Below, piece by piece: positions 1 through 12,300 of a stretch of DNA of 64,000 nt. Position 1 is the stretch's first letter; every line of letters begins with the position of its first letter. The position numbers were made by a program, and so were the translations under genes. Origin of the DNA: Aculops lycopersici (lineage: Eukaryota > Arthropoda > Arachnida > Trombidiformes > Eriophyidae); contig WNKI01000001.1 in the NCBI GenBank assembly GCA_015350385.1, positions 8,332,265-8,396,264 on the forward strand. The letters are read 5' to 3'. The notes under the pieces were generated by a model. The model did no database searches. It worked only from the letters and a program-made list of their open reading frames with translations, and was not told the DNA's origin.

Positions 1-112
1 GTAACGTAACGTAACGTACGTAACGTACGTACGTACGTACGTACGTACGTACGTTACGTACGTACGTACGTACGTACGTACGTACGTACGTACTACGTAC
101 GTACTACTACTA

Positions 113-118
<6 letters not shown>
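1..118. repeat. (ACGT)n tetranucleotide repeat with GTAAC variants
   Basis: The window opens inside a tract of ACGT units interrupted by GTAAC variants near the left edge, passing into a few TAC units at about 102-116. ACGT is its own reverse complement, so either strand can fold on itself. The left boundary lies outside the window. Confidence 0.95.

Positions 119-185
<67 letters not shown>
115..185. repeat. (CT)n microsatellite
   Basis: An almost uninterrupted CT dinucleotide run directly follows the ACGT tract. Short open frames across it encode only Arg-Glu or Ser-Leu dipeptide runs and are not genes. Confidence 0.95.
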
Positions 186-188
<3 letters not shown>

Positions 189-3100
189 TTTCAAATTGTT
201 AGCCAAGTTACAGAGAGAAAGAGAGACTTTAGTTTGGATGCCAAGTTTTGGGTTTGGCCAAAGAGGGGAGTGAAACAAAGCGCGCTTAATTCCGCCGATG
301 ATTCATCATCAGCTGATCCGATTTCAATCTATAACTCAACGGAGTTATTGTCTGTCTCTCCGTTGTATCACTTTATGCTCATTAGATTGAGTAAAATCAA
401 ACTTGGCAACCAAAGAGTAAATAATGCGCTCGGCTGGTTGTTGGCCTCCAATTTCACTCCAATCAGTTAATTGAATGGCGCCGGATGTTGGTGCGCGCCA
501 CCATTTCCGGTTCGCACAGATAGAGTTTAAGTAACCAACTAAGTCATAAACTTTTATGCCCCCCAATCAAATGAGAATGCCACGAATCCGAATCGAATCG
601 AATCGCTCCGAGTTGAACCCTTTAATTGTCGTTTGGATGCCAGCAGTTGACGATGCGATGGGTCGGCGAGCAAGCTCTCGATTGGTGGCGCAACGATCGC
701 CCTTCGATGTTGAACTCACAAGCCAACAAGCAGGTGACTCAGCAGCAAGCCATCTATTCGGCTGGTTAATTTAAACCTCTGCAAACCTTCCGAGCGGAAG
801 CGGAAGTTGCGAGCCCACCTGTCGTTTTCCCTCCCTCTCTCCAGCTACCCAACTCAACCACTGAACTCTGAAAAGCCGCTTGGCCTCGTCCGCCGGAAGT
901 TGCGAGCTCGGGGATGAGCAGCGCAGGCGAGTCGCGAATCACGGCGACCTAATTGCATGTCTCTCTCTCTCTCTCTCTTGCTCCGTAACGCTAACTCTGT
1001 GCGCCAAAATCCATCGCCACGCGGCCAGCTCTTCGTGAATTGCCGCTAGTTTCCAGTAGCTAGTTGCCAGTTGCAACCTAATTGAAAGGCGCCCACCAAA
1101 ACGGTGACAGTTGACGCGTGCGAACGCGTCTTTTTCCTCTCGCGCTTGCAGCTTTAGTTTCTCGCCGTCGTCATCTAGTCGAGTTTAGTTTGGTTGTCGT
1201 CCTCGATGTCGTCATAGTTGAGAGCAACTGAGGCGATCCCATTAAGTGGAGCCACCAATTGCACTCTACTCTCTCACTCGCTCACTAGAGACCAGACCGA
1301 AAGAAGCCGAGGCACGAGTCCAATGGAACCAATCGATCGGAAGTGGAGCAGTTGCCGCTGCTTCGGATAAATTTGGTTGTGTTTTTCTAGCGCTGCCAGT
1401 GGTAGTAGTAAAACTGGCCGGTGGGCGGTGCGTCCAGTTTGGGCCAGTGAGTTTTACAGTTGGATTTGACCGACTGGAGCTGTGGTTCCGTTTCGGTTCA
1501 TGTTGTTGATGTCATAATTTTCGCCCATCAGCCGATAGATCACAGCGAAAGAGGCGAAGTTTAGTCGGTAAAACTCAAAGCTTTGGAAGTGGAGCAAATC
1601 GTTCATTCAGCTTCTAATTCTAATAACACGGAGCACTCGGAATTGAAGCTCGAGCTCACGACTAGGAAAAATTACAACAACTACAACAAACGATTACTAG
1701 TTACCGCAGAGCACGACGTGAGAACCCAAATGGTAAACTTGTTCTGTCTCGTTTCCAAGTCCCGCTCCTCAGTGAGTCTCAATGGCCAACTCCAGTGGTT
1801 CCCTTTCTCTTCCTTTGCCAGTCCAGTCGGCGGAGAAAGTCGGTCGCTTTTCCCTCTTTGAGTCGGGCAGAGGTTCTGCTGGAAATTGAATTTGTTGTAC
1901 TCTCCTCGGTCATGTCTATCTATGTAGTTTTACAACTAGGAGCCTCGAATCTGGATTCATGATTCTGGTTTGGAAATTCGGTGACGCCCACTCGTAGTTT
2001 CTGTGTTGCCGACAATGACGACCACGGATGAGGAGCAAACAGAAAAATAATAGCAACACAAAATGATCGCAGCCCGCGAGCGGCACGTGTTTTTGCGCTA
2101 GTAAACGCGCGTCGACGCATTCAATTTGCATGAAAAGCGGCGCAATAATTTGCGCAAATTTTGCAGCTGACCAACGCTCAAGCAAAACTGCAGGCCAAAG
2201 AAAGAAGGAAAAACAACAATGGTAACAATAATTAGCGCCCGCGATTCAAACTCATGGCTCATGAGTCATGACCGAGCGTAAGCCAGAGAGAGCTTTAGAG
2301 AGGCGGCGCAAAAAGAACAATTATCATCATCAAATAATTACCGACGCTATGAGCAACTGTAGACAATGGGACGAGGAGTTAATAGTTGAGTAGAGCGCGA
2401 GCATCTCATGTGTTTCAATGTCCCCGCTGCCCACTTCATGCAAATGGCCTCATGGTTTCTGGTGTCTGAGCAGCAAAAGCTCTCCAAAGTCTCGGAGTAG
2501 AGAGTAGAGTGGAAGAGAGAGAGTGAGCAAAATGGGCGGAGTTTTGACACCAACAACGAGACGGTCGACCGACCGACTGGCACTTCAATGCAGCGGCGCC
2601 TCCAATAACTTTGGTGGTTTTCTCTTGCTCTTTTTGGTTTAGTTGCGAGTGGCTCGAGGCAAAAATATTATATTCTTTCTCGTGGACACAAGAATTCAAT
2701 TGTAGTTTCGCCGCCAAAGGTACTAGGTAAACTGGTTCGTGGTAGTAGCAATGCGGATCTACGAGTTTTCGTGTACTGCTCTCAATGTGTTTGTGTCAAG
2801 TTGTCGGCTTGCGCTTTTGGTCGGCTGGTCAGCTGGCCAGTGGTCGTCCCACCGCTCAAATGGACACAACAAACGCGAGCGCCGCCCGCTTAGCGCGTGA
2901 AACTTGATATTTTCCTCTGCCAGGTAGACAGACAGGCAACCTGTTGTTGGTTTTCGCCCATAAAACACACATTGAATCCACGCCCAGCGCCAGGAATGAG
3001 GTTGCGTGCTAGCGATTGAAAAATGTAACATTGAACACGAGAGTAAATTTGAGGCAGCGAGGAAAACACGGAGCTATTTGTTGCTATCTGCTTTTGTAAG

Positions 3101-5515
3101 GCCACCTTTTGAAGTTTGCGGCACTCGAGCAGAAGGAATAGATGGAGAGTATTAAAAAACTAATTGCGCTTCTGGCGACTCCTCGAGTGGATCCTCGGCG
3201 AGCGCAAGCGAGATAATTATGATAATAATAATAATAATCACGGTGCCAGGTAAAGTGGCAGCAGCGCGTTTGGAGGAGACGTGGCCAATAGAGAGGAAGA
3301 GAGAGAGAAAAGTGGCCACCCGCGCGTTTAAAGTCGTTGAACTCTCTTCTCTCAGTTGGTTCTCTCCTTTTTCTTAGGCCGAGTTTTTGTGTGTGATTGC
3401 GCCTACCAACCTTCGGGCGGAAATACAACAGAAGCTCGAGTCGCAACTGGAACCCAACTCACAGGTGCGAGTTTGGATTAGTGGAGACTGAGCAAAGCGA
3501 ATGAGCAATCTGCTCGCTCGCTCGTTTTGTTCGTGAGAAGAAAGTCTGGTTCGCTTTTTGTGCTTCCAGTTGCTAGTCCAGTCCAGTCCATCAAAAGGTA
3601 GCAGTCGTCTTGTGTTTTTTTGATTTATTTGATTTATTTGCCATCGTCTTACACAACAACAACAACAACAACAACAACTTGCAAGCAGCAAGTGCAAACA
3701 AACCGATGGACAGACTCACAGACAGATAAACGGAGAGAAAACTACAGGTAACTCTGATTGATTGCGCGCGCGTCGCGCGTAGCAGTTGCGCTTCCCTCGC
3801 ATTTGCTCTCGTCACAAACAACCTTTGGCTAGGCGCCAAACGCAAGAATAGAGGCTTTACAGTTCTAGCAATATTTTCCCTCTTTATTTCAGTCGCAGTG
3901 GAGTCTAAAGTAAAAGGGAAACTAATCTCGCTAGCTGCCGCCACCAACCTGAACTCCAACTCCAGACTCGAGGGAGCCACCTGGCCGAGTTGATCGATGG
4001 CAAGCGAGGTTGCCGGCGAGCGAGCGAATGAGCCAAGTGGCCAGTCGGAGGGAGTTGTTTGACTGGCCGATGCGCCGAGCCGCCCACAATGAACTCTCTG
4101 GCCGAGCGAGCGAGTTGAAAGTAAGTCACACAGGAAGCGGCGCCGCCACTGCTGCGAAAAATTGGCCACTTTTTCTCCTTAGTTTTCGGTCTTGCCAAGT
4201 TGGAGCAAATTAGCAACTGCATTGGGCAAAAATGATGATGATGATGATGGGAATGATTATTCATCACTGGACACGATGGAGCGTAACGGCAACTCGCATT
4301 GTTTTTGTCTCTCGTCGGTCTGCTCTCCGTTGTGTTCCATGAACTCGAGAGATTATTAGTGCTACAGATTCTCGGTGGTTGCGCTTGGTTTTCGCGATTC
4401 TACCCTCTCGGCCAAGCGAGAGGGTCAACGTATTTGAGCTCCCGAATGTTGGGCGGCTCAGAGTGCAGCCGAATCAAAATCCCAGCGGAAAATGCTGCAG
4501 CCCGTCGATCAATCAAGTGGTTGGCTCCGCGGCGGCGGCGGCGACCTCGGTGGCGGCTGATTAGCTTCCCACTCGCATTGTGTTGTCCTCCTCAAGCTCG
4601 GCTGCCAGTCGCTGCCCCACCAACCCCACGTCCGGCGACTCATTGTTGCGCAACAATCGCGCGCGCCACTGGAATCCTTTCGCTGCTTCCTCACCTTGGA
4701 GCTTCACAAAGCACCCGCAAGCACAATGCTCGCCAGCGGAACCTGCACGCCAACGCAATCGCTGCTCGCCGCTCGACGTGTAGGTATGACTTGGCTTGTA
4801 GTCGGTGGTTGCTGCTCTTGGCTTGCTTTTGCTTGGCGGATGAATAATGAGCTCGAGGAGCTGGTTGCGATCAAAGCGAACAATGGACAGAGCACTTGTC
4901 GCCGGCTGAAGCCGAGACTCGAACCACTGGTCTCTGTTGCTCTCTTGAGCCTCGGAAGTAGTCGGTGGTTGGTGGCGCGCTTGTGTTTTGTCAGCATGGA
5001 CCAACAAAACACAGTCAAGTTGCTGATCACTCGACAGGAGCACCAGGTGAATAGTTGCGGCTGCGAGACGTGAAAGAATCGAACGACTGGCTTAACATCC
5101 TTATTATTCTTCATTCTTCATTCTTTATTCCCCATCATCTCCTCCTGTTCGTTTTGGCGACGTCCGCGTTGAGTCAAGAGAAAAGAAGGGAGAAAAGAGG
5201 AGAAATCTCAACTCTTGGCTGAGGAGTCGAGATGGCAGCCATAAGCTCACCTGACTTACGCTTGGCGCCATTCAAGTCGCACGGCCAGCTGGCCGCTTTG
5301 GCTGGTCATTGTTTTTGGTTGCGTCTCCCGCTGACCGAAACACAAGAGCAGCAAGAGCAACAGCAGCAGCAAACTTTGTTTGCCGTTGGCGTCGCCCTCC
5401 ACTCTTCAGCTTCCTTTGGCTCACCTGACCGCAAACACAGCGACAATAATAATCATAATAATTACTCGTCAACGAACACTGGATGTCGAGTTGGTGCGAA
5501 AAGTTGCAGTTTGTC

Positions 5516-5555
<40 letters not shown>

Positions 5556-6018
5556 TGTCGAGTTGAAGAGAGAGAGAGAGAGACTCGACTTTCACGGTTT
5601 GCTTCGAGAGGCGGGCAAAAACTAACAGATAGTTGCGCTCCCCTCCAGCCGACAACCTTCGCAGGCTCGACCACCCGACTGACCGATTACCTCGTGGCGC
5701 TTGCAGGTGGAACCAACCTTCTCTCGGCGCGATTGGCGTCGATTCGATTGTTGCGTGAGGCTCGAAGTTGTGCTGTTTTCTACGCGTCCTTTCCCGTGGA
5801 GAGCTGCAAACTTGTCGCCGGAAGTCGACGCTCATCGAGTTTTACAGCAAAGGCAAAAAACGACTTTCAAGGTGTCAAATGAATTCGGTGGAATAACTTA
5901 TTCACCTGCGCGTTTCATAGCAGAACTACATTATTAATCTGCTGACCTCATGATCGATGGCCACGCACCTGCCAGTCGCGACTCGCGACCAGAGGAACCT
6001 GCTGCTCGCTTGAGTCTC
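186..6018. other. Non-coding region, no gene recognised
   Basis: Several open frames of 60-216 codons occur here, but they overlap on both strands, lack recognisable domains, and are dominated by simple-sequence Ser-Leu, Arg-Glu, Gln or Ala runs, so I do not call them. The DNA has (CT)n tracts (about 961-980 and 5519-5548), poly-CAA near 3654-3680, many CACCTG/CAGGTG E-boxes and a 9-bp perfect hairpin at 4402-4425. It could be intron, 5' UTR or regulatory DNA of a gene left of the window. Confidence 0.6.
5519..5582. repeat. (CT)n then (GA)n microsatellites
   Basis: A CT run of about 30 bases (5519-5548) is followed within 25 bases by a GA run (about 5569-5582). The two are complementary and could pair as an imperfect hairpin. 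Confidence 0.85.
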
Positions 6019-6057
6019 GTTTTGTGGCGACTTGTGGCGCGCAAGTCGCCACAAAAC
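6019..6057. repeat. Perfect 16-bp inverted repeat (hairpin)
   Basis: The left arm GTTTTGTGGCGACTTG at 6019-6034 is the exact reverse complement of 6042-6057, separated by a 7-base loop (6035-6041). It lies just beyond the proposed poly(A) signal of the APMAP-like gene on the minus strand. Function unknown. Confidence 0.9.
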
Positions 6058-6130
6058 TGCAACTGAATCTCGTGGTAGTCGTCATCATTATCATTGGAAA
6101 TTATTTACAAATTTCAATCTTGTACATTTC

Positions 6131-6136
6131 TTTATT
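6131..6136 (-). terminator. Candidate poly(A) signal of the APMAP-like gene
   Basis: TTTATT on the plus strand reads AATAAA on the minus strand, about 410 bases after the stop codon of the minus-strand gene at 6546-9308. Nothing in 6137-6545 suggests another gene, so it is read as 3' UTR. Confidence 0.5.
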
Positions 6137-6545
6137 CTCGCTCTCTATCTCTCAAATCTCACGTCTCACTTAAGAGTCCAGCAGCTCTACTATTGGCCAG
6201 CCTATCGTCAGTCGGTTCAGTTTGTCGTTGTTGTTGCATCAGAATGGCTTTAAATTAATTTTGTGCGTGATGATAGTAACGCAACGCCTCTGCTCCGGCT
6301 TCTTATCGGCGATCGAGAGGAAACAAATTAACCTGAAGCCCGGTCAATTGGAGTGGAGTTGGCTCATCACACATAACAACTCGGGACGAGAACATTGGGG
6401 GCATGTGTAAAAGTTGATGCGTCTTCCCTGATGTGACTAGGCAGAAAGCAACATCTCAATCATCTCGCATTCAATGAGCTCACCTTCGCCTGGCCAGCTG
6501 TCAGGTGGCCTGGTGAGCTTTCTCATAAGCCAGAGATGGAGAAGT

Positions 6546-9308
6546 TCAGCCTGTGAGCTCGAGGCGGCCAAGGTAGGAGTAGTAGACTGAGCCCAAGTAG
6601 AGCAGCGAGCTGCTGGCTTGCGATGTCGAGTTGCTATTGATACTTGAATCTACTTGGCCAACGGCAATAGGAACTTGGTGCGCCTCGCTGATTAACTTGA
6701 AGTGGGAGCCAAAGTGCGGCGCATGGAGGGTGCGCAAAACTTCGCCCTCCTCCGTAAATTGCATCACTAATCCGTGGCGACAATATGGATCCATCTTGAG
6801 CCAGCCGGCAGCTATCTCGGCGCCGGCGTCTTGCCAAGTGGGCGAGTCGGCGAGGGAGCCGAGGAAGTTGATTGTCGAGCCAACTAGTGAGAGCCACTTG
6901 AGTACCCAGCGGCGCAACCAAGCGTGTTTGTTGGTCGCCTCGCTCAGCTCCCACTTTCCGTCGTCAACCGCACAACCACAAGCCAACCAGTAGGTTGCCT
7001 GTCCGTTTGGTTGATCCAATCCTCGTCGAACATTGTCCGAGTATCCGGGAACCCAGAGCAAGTGGTGGGTTTCGCCCTTTTTGGGTCCCTTGAGGTGATG
7101 CATCAGTATGCGCCGGTTGTTTAAATCACTGATCATCAGTGCGGATTTGTTTGACGTTAACTCTAATCCATTTGGAAAGGACATGTTGCGATAGTCGAAG
7201 GTGGTCACGAGAGTCTCGGGTGGCGGATTGCTATTATCGGTTCGCATTTGCGAGCCTCCGATTTTTCCCGCAACATGAACCGGATTAATTGGCGCCAACT
7301 TCTTCAATTGCTTGCTCGAGGTGTCGAACACAAGCACCCGGCCAGTGTCGTCGTTTTCTAGCATAACCCACAAGAGGTAACGCAAGGGCCATTTCAACGA
7401 ACAGTCGGTCAGGTAGATCAGGTCGCCAGTATCGCCGCCAGCCGCCGCCCAATCAACGGCAATGTCGTCGGCAAACAACACGCGCCGCTCCTGCTCCATC
7501 TCGCTCTCTAGTCTTGCAGGCGGCTTCAACGAATCCGAACCCTGGAATTGGCTAAAGTCTATTAATTTGCTAACCTTGTTTCTCCTGATTGAAGTCGGTG
7601 GCAGCGATTCCGAATCAGAGTCACTGTTGGTCGCGAGGTCGATGCGGTACAAGCCGCTAAGCGGATCGCTAACGTAGAGACGAGTATCGTCGGGCGACAG
7701 CCGAATACCCAATGGACGTGAGCAGCGCGATAGCTTCACGAGCGCCGGCTCAAACTCGGCCCGCTTTCCGTAGATCTCAATGTCGCGCGTGCAAAAGGGA
7801 ACCAGCAGAGCTTTCGTTTGCCAAGCTTGCGCCTGAGGCTTTGGCTGTGCTGTCGTTGTTTCCGCCGACATTGGCGCCGTCGTTGTTGTTGTTGTTTCAT
7901 CCATTGAGTCTGGTTTCTCGGTGGTAGTGGTGGCTTCCGAGAAGGAAGTTGATGCAGTTGTAGTTGTAGTTGTAGTTGTAGTTGCTGGTGCCTTGGGCGC
8001 AACGGTGGTTGGTGCCGTGGTGGTGGTCGGGGTTGTTGTCGTTTGTTCAGAGGGAGCGATGGTTGTGGTGGTGGCTGGTGTTGTCGCTCCATCGATTTTA
8101 TCACCAACTTCAGGTTCGAGCGACAAGCCAACCAAACCGACGCCGCGCGACTCGTCCCGTACCTGAGACCTGGAGTTTAATCTCGCTATCACAGTCCATC
8201 TTTCCTCGTAGGGTTCAACTAGGAGGATAAATCCGCCCTCGACTCCCGTGTAAAAGGATCTCTTGTTCGAGGTCCAAGCCATCGATTCGGGCGCATGAAA
8301 CTGCCCCTCAAACAGGCGCTCCGCTTGCTCTAATTGCTCATTCAGCGCCAGCGTGCCTGTAAACTTTGGCCTCGGTCTCGCGTGAGCCTCTTTCATTTCT
8401 AACGCTGGCCCGGCGTGAGGCAAAAAGTAGACAACCATATTGATGAGCAAAAAGATGGCAGTAATCTGGGAGGTCTTCAGTAGGATTCTCTTAACCTTGA
8501 GCAGAAATCTTCTCGTTTTGTTGAGACACTCGTTGGTGGTGTTGTTGTCGTCGTTGATGGCGCTTCGCGTCGAGCTTGATCCCAACGACTTCCGGTTGCT
8601 GGCGCTCTTCGTAGCCACCGAGCGGCGCCGAGTCTGTCGGCCGTGAAAATTTGGATTGTCCAATAGATTAAAGTCCGTCTGACTGTCAATGTCGTCCCAT
8701 TCATCGCTACTCGGCGAGGTTCTATTCGAAGCGGAAACTGCGCTCCGTTGCTGCTCTTGGCCACTTCTATTCTGGTCATTCAAAGAGTCTTGCATGGATC
8801 TTCTCGTCAATGGACTGGCCAGCTTGCTAACGTCAGCCGCGTTTGCCATGTTGCTGTGGCTTTGGCTTGAGTAGACCAGGCCGCTGGTTGGCCGAGTGGC
8901 TAGCGCTATTGGTTGCTGATATCGAGGCTGCTGTCGTTGAGCTTGCACCTGGGCCGCTTGGAGTTGGGCTGTTTGAGTTGGTTGCTGGCGTTGCGCCAAG
9001 TTCTGTTGCCTCAGCGCCTCGGTCAAATATTCCTCCTGCTGCTGGCCATTGGCGCCGCCGACTGGCCGCCGATTTGCGACTGCAGGCAAGGTTGCTGGAT
9101 TAACGTGTTGCGGTTGCGCGAGCGACCTGTTGCTGCTGCCGCTGTTACCTGCGCTCATTCTTGTCGCGACATTGAATCCGCCGCTGCCGTCCGCAAAGGG
9201 AAACGAAGAGTTGGCGCCCAGCGAGTGGTTGTTGTTGCTGTTGCTGTTGTTGTTGTGATTGTATTGGTTGCTGCCTTCGCTGCCTCTGAGGCGACTCTCC
9301 AAGTCCAT
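6546..9308 (-). CDS. APMAP: Adipocyte plasma membrane-associated protein (APMAP)-like, strictosidine-synthase-type beta-propeller
   Basis: A single 920-residue open frame. Residues 1 to about 270 are Asn/Gln/Ser-rich and probably cytosolic. A hydrophobic segment at about 276-297 (SQITAIFLLINMVVYFLP) is a likely type II membrane anchor. The remainder is an extracytoplasmic propeller: the start (FEGQFHAPESMAW), the blade motif RPLGIRLSPDDTRLYVSDP, DDIAVDW, a YLTDCSLKWPLR segment and FPNGLELTSNKSALMISDL are typical of the APMAP/strictosidine-synthase-like family. Animal APMAPs have about 415 residues; the excess is the N-terminal tail and a Thr-rich mucin-like insert (about 406-486) splitting the propeller. 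Family members are thought to be arylesterase-like hydrolases, but activity cannot be read here. There is no visible coding intron. The start is the first in-frame ATG. Confidence 0.87.
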   Translation of the reverse strand: MDLESRLRGSEGSNQYNHNNNSNSNNNHSLGANSSFPFADGSGGFNVATRMSAGNSGSSNRSLAQPQHVNPATLPAVANRRPVGGANGQQQEEYLTEALRQQNLAQRQQPTQTAQLQAAQVQAQRQQPRYQQPIALATRPTSGLVYSSQSHSNMANAADVSKLASPLTRRSMQDSLNDQNRSGQEQQRSAVSASNRTSPSSDEWDDIDSQTDFNLLDNPNFHGRQTRRRSVATKSASNRKSLGSSSTRSAINDDNNTTNECLNKTRRFLLKVKRILLKTSQITAIFLLINMVVYFLPHAGPALEMKEAHARPRPKFTGTLALNEQLEQAERLFEGQFHAPESMAWTSNKRSFYTGVEGGFILLVEPYEERWTVIARLNSRSQVRDESRGVGLVGLSLEPEVGDKIDGATTPATTTTIAPSEQTTTTPTTTTAPTTVAPKAPATTTTTTTTTASTSFSEATTTTEKPDSMDETTTTTTAPMSAETTTAQPKPQAQAWQTKALLVPFCTRDIEIYGKRAEFEPALVKLSRCSRPLGIRLSPDDTRLYVSDPLSGLYRIDLATNSDSDSESLPPTSIRRNKVSKLIDFSQFQGSDSLKPPARLESEMEQERRVLFADDIAVDWAAAGGDTGDLIYLTDCSLKWPLRYLLWVMLENDDTGRVLVFDTSSKQLKKLAPINPVHVAGKIGGSQMRTDNSNPPPETLVTTFDYRNMSFPNGLELTSNKSALMISDLNNRRILMHHLKGPKKGETHHLLWVPGYSDNVRRGLDQPNGQATYWLACGCAVDDGKWELSEATNKHAWLRRWVLKWLSLVGSTINFLGSLADSPTWQDAGAEIAAGWLKMDPYCRHGLVMQFTEEGEVLRTLHAPHFGSHFKLISEAHQVPIAVGQVDSSINSNSTSQASSSLLYLGSVYYSYLGRLELTG

Positions 9309-12300
9309 AGTCTTGTGCGCCGCTTAGCTCTTTCTTGGTGCCAGTTTAGCTGCGTGATATTTAGCAAAGTGCTTGGCGGTGGGCGTAGCGCACCTGTTAT
9401 CTTGTCAAGTCAAGTCTTGTCTTGTCTTCTTATTTCTACTCTTGCCTCTCGTTGCTTGGCCAAGGCGAATTCGATTGTTTTTTCTCTGCTCGGCTGTTGC
9501 ACGAGCCACTGACCTCGTCGCAAACTCAAACTGGCCACTAAAATTGGCGAGAACCACTTGTCGCTCGCTCGCTCGCTCGCCTGCTCACTCAATCACCGGC
9601 TAGCGGAAATTTCAACGACGCAACGCGACGTAAAAGCACGACGTTCCCTTCGTTTTGTCTGTCTCTTTCTCTCTTGCGTTCGAGTTTGTACGCAACTAAT
9701 TGTGGCCGTCAGCCTCGCAAACTACCCTGCACTAAACACACACTTCACTGCTCAATTGTGCGACTGGCCGGTTCAGTTGCGCTGTTGTTTGCTCGATTGA
9801 TGCTGCTGCTGCTGTCGTCGCTCACTTGACAATCTCAATCAACGAGCACTAGACGCCAACCAAGTTGCTAGTCTACGACTGCCAACAAACGCAAACGATG
9901 AACGTACCAGACTAAAAGAAAGGTGCACGTACGCGAACTCGGCGACAAGATGTCGAAAAAGAGGAGTTCTGCTGCCGCTGCTAAAGGAGGCGGAGGAGGA
10001 AATGGACAAGACAGGAGGGTTGCTGTTGTTGTCTATGAGGATTGATACTGTAAATGCTACGGTAGCGAGCGGAGCAGAACAGATCTCTGGTGTTGGCTCT
10101 CACTCGCTGCTAATGCTTCTCGATCTCGACTACAACAACCAAACAATACGGCAACAACACCAACGACGAAGGCACGTAAAAAGCTCCCGCGACGACATCG
10201 ATGCTCTTTTGCTGCTTAAAGCGCAAGCAACAGCAAGCACCGCCAGATCGAGTTCCTCTCTGGCCGGCGCTGTAATGCAAGCGAGCGAAGGAGGAAGGAA
10301 AGTTTAATGCAAACATGGCAAACTGGATAATTTCAATGGCGCTCCCACTTTGCCTGCTTGGCACTGGAGTTTACTTAGCAAAACTTGCCAAGACAGAGTG
10401 TCTCTCACTGACAACGACAGCGAAAACCTGCAATGTGCCTGTACCTAACTATCAATAGCAATCTTGTTTTGCTGGCGCCGCTGCTGCTGCTGCTGCTGCT
10501 GCTGGCACAACGCGATCTCATTGGATTCCTTGCAGCTCTGGCAGAGTGAACATTTTGCCAAGCTAGCTTCTCGTTGAACGACGAGGCGAGTAGATGTGTC
10601 GCTACGTTGTTCGACCCAGATCAACTCAATTTTGGTGAAATCAGTGCGATGTGTGGATAGTTCAATGCAGCAGCAGCTAGGTATAGCTGGTTGGGTACCA
10701 CGGCGCAGCGTTGCTCCGCCCTCGCGCCAAGAGTACAGTTCAGTTCAGTGTAGTTTACTTGTGATTCTTCCATCCGCTGGTCTCGGAGTGAGCGATACGA
10801 TGAGGGGGGAGGCAGCGTGACAAAATAGGACTCGCGTTTGGGGGGGGAGGGGCGAAGGAAGTTTGCAATATGAGTCCGCTAAAGAGAACTCGGCGCCACG
10901 TTTCCGCCTCTCACCTGCGACCAAGAGATGTAGTTAAATATCATTATGTCGCTTCATAAAACAAGAACCATTCGAAACGAACCAACTAGAGGCAACAGGT
11001 TGCGCGCGAGCTCTTGGCAAGTCGTCTCGCCGAACGTCTTGGCGCAGAGGCTGTTTGCTCGTTTCTCTGCTGCCGCTACTGTTAGTTCGCGGTGATGCAA
11101 CTGGAGAACTTTCACTGCCATCGATATTAGCGATGAAATCAATGGTAGTAGAAGGAAAGAGAGTGAGCAGCTCGCCTTGCATTCAATTGGGACAGCGCTT
11201 TAAAAGCGCCCCTCCAATGTAGCACAGCGGACGACAACCTGTGCCCGGCTCAAGGTCGCCTGCTTGATTGGAATCCAGCTTGTGGTTGCTACTGCTTCCA
11301 AGAGAGCGAGCGCTCTCGCTGGGCAACTTAGTTATCACAAGTTTCAACCACTCGAGTCTCCCTCTCTCCCTCTCTCGCTGTCTAGTCACTTGGCACCCAA
11401 CTTTTCAGCTGCCACCGATTCAAGTTGAAGCGACAGCCATTGCAGCGGCACCAGCCGAGCCCTCGAGCGGCCAATTTCCCCACTCTCGCCCAACTATCGC
11501 CAAAAACTAAACCAATCCAAACCAATCGAACAAATCCCAAAGAATAGTTACAAATCGAATCAAATTAAAACGAGCAGCAACAATTGCTATTATTCATTCG
11601 AATTTGTTCGTCTCGCTTGGGACTGTATCTGCGTTTGTGTCTTTGCCGTTGCCAGCCGATTGGCACCTCATCCATCAAGCGGCCAACACGTATGCAAATC
11701 GGAGGCTCTCAGTTGAGAACGTGATGCGGTGCGAAAAGAAAGACACACTAACACAATTGGCAACCCAACCCAATGTTGGCCGACAGGTAAGTCTCGCGCT
11801 CTTTATTGGCCTTTCGGTTGTGTGAGCTCACGAGTTGAGCGTGCGAATCAATCGAAATGAATTCAGACGCACTGATCTGAGTTCAGGTTCAGGTTCAGGT
11901 AGGAGCAGGCAACTTCTTGGATGTAGACATTTCCAGCAGCCAAAGCAGCGAGCCCCCAAAAAGCCGACAACCCGAGGCGAAGAAATACAATGGTGGCACA
12001 TCTTTCGTTTGCGCAGAGTTGAAGTTTAAAAGTGGCATGCAAATCAAATGGACCACTCGAGTGGCGACTTGTTGCCCTCTGAGAGAGGCGCCTCAAAATT
12101 CGGACTCTTAGTTTCTGGGCACATGACGTGCAAATTTTCGTGCCTTTCCTTTCGCCTCGGTTTCTCGAGTGAGTTGATGTGTCGTCCTGGTCGTTCGGCT
12201 GGCCGGCAACAGGTAGTGCAGTGCAGTGATAAGCGGCGACACAACCATCTCACGGCTCGGCTTATCACAGCGCCAGCAACATCGACAGACAAGACAAACT

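Noticed and set aside
3591..4169. 192-codon minus-strand frame
   Set aside because: Leu and Ser runs from CAA-repeat DNA, no signal or domain, overlapped by other frames.
5232..5882. 216-codon open frame on the plus strand, overlapped by a 187-codon frame on the minus strand
   Set aside because: Both are built largely on (CT)n and Gln-codon runs, have no domain, and overlap antisense; a composition effect is the simpler reading.
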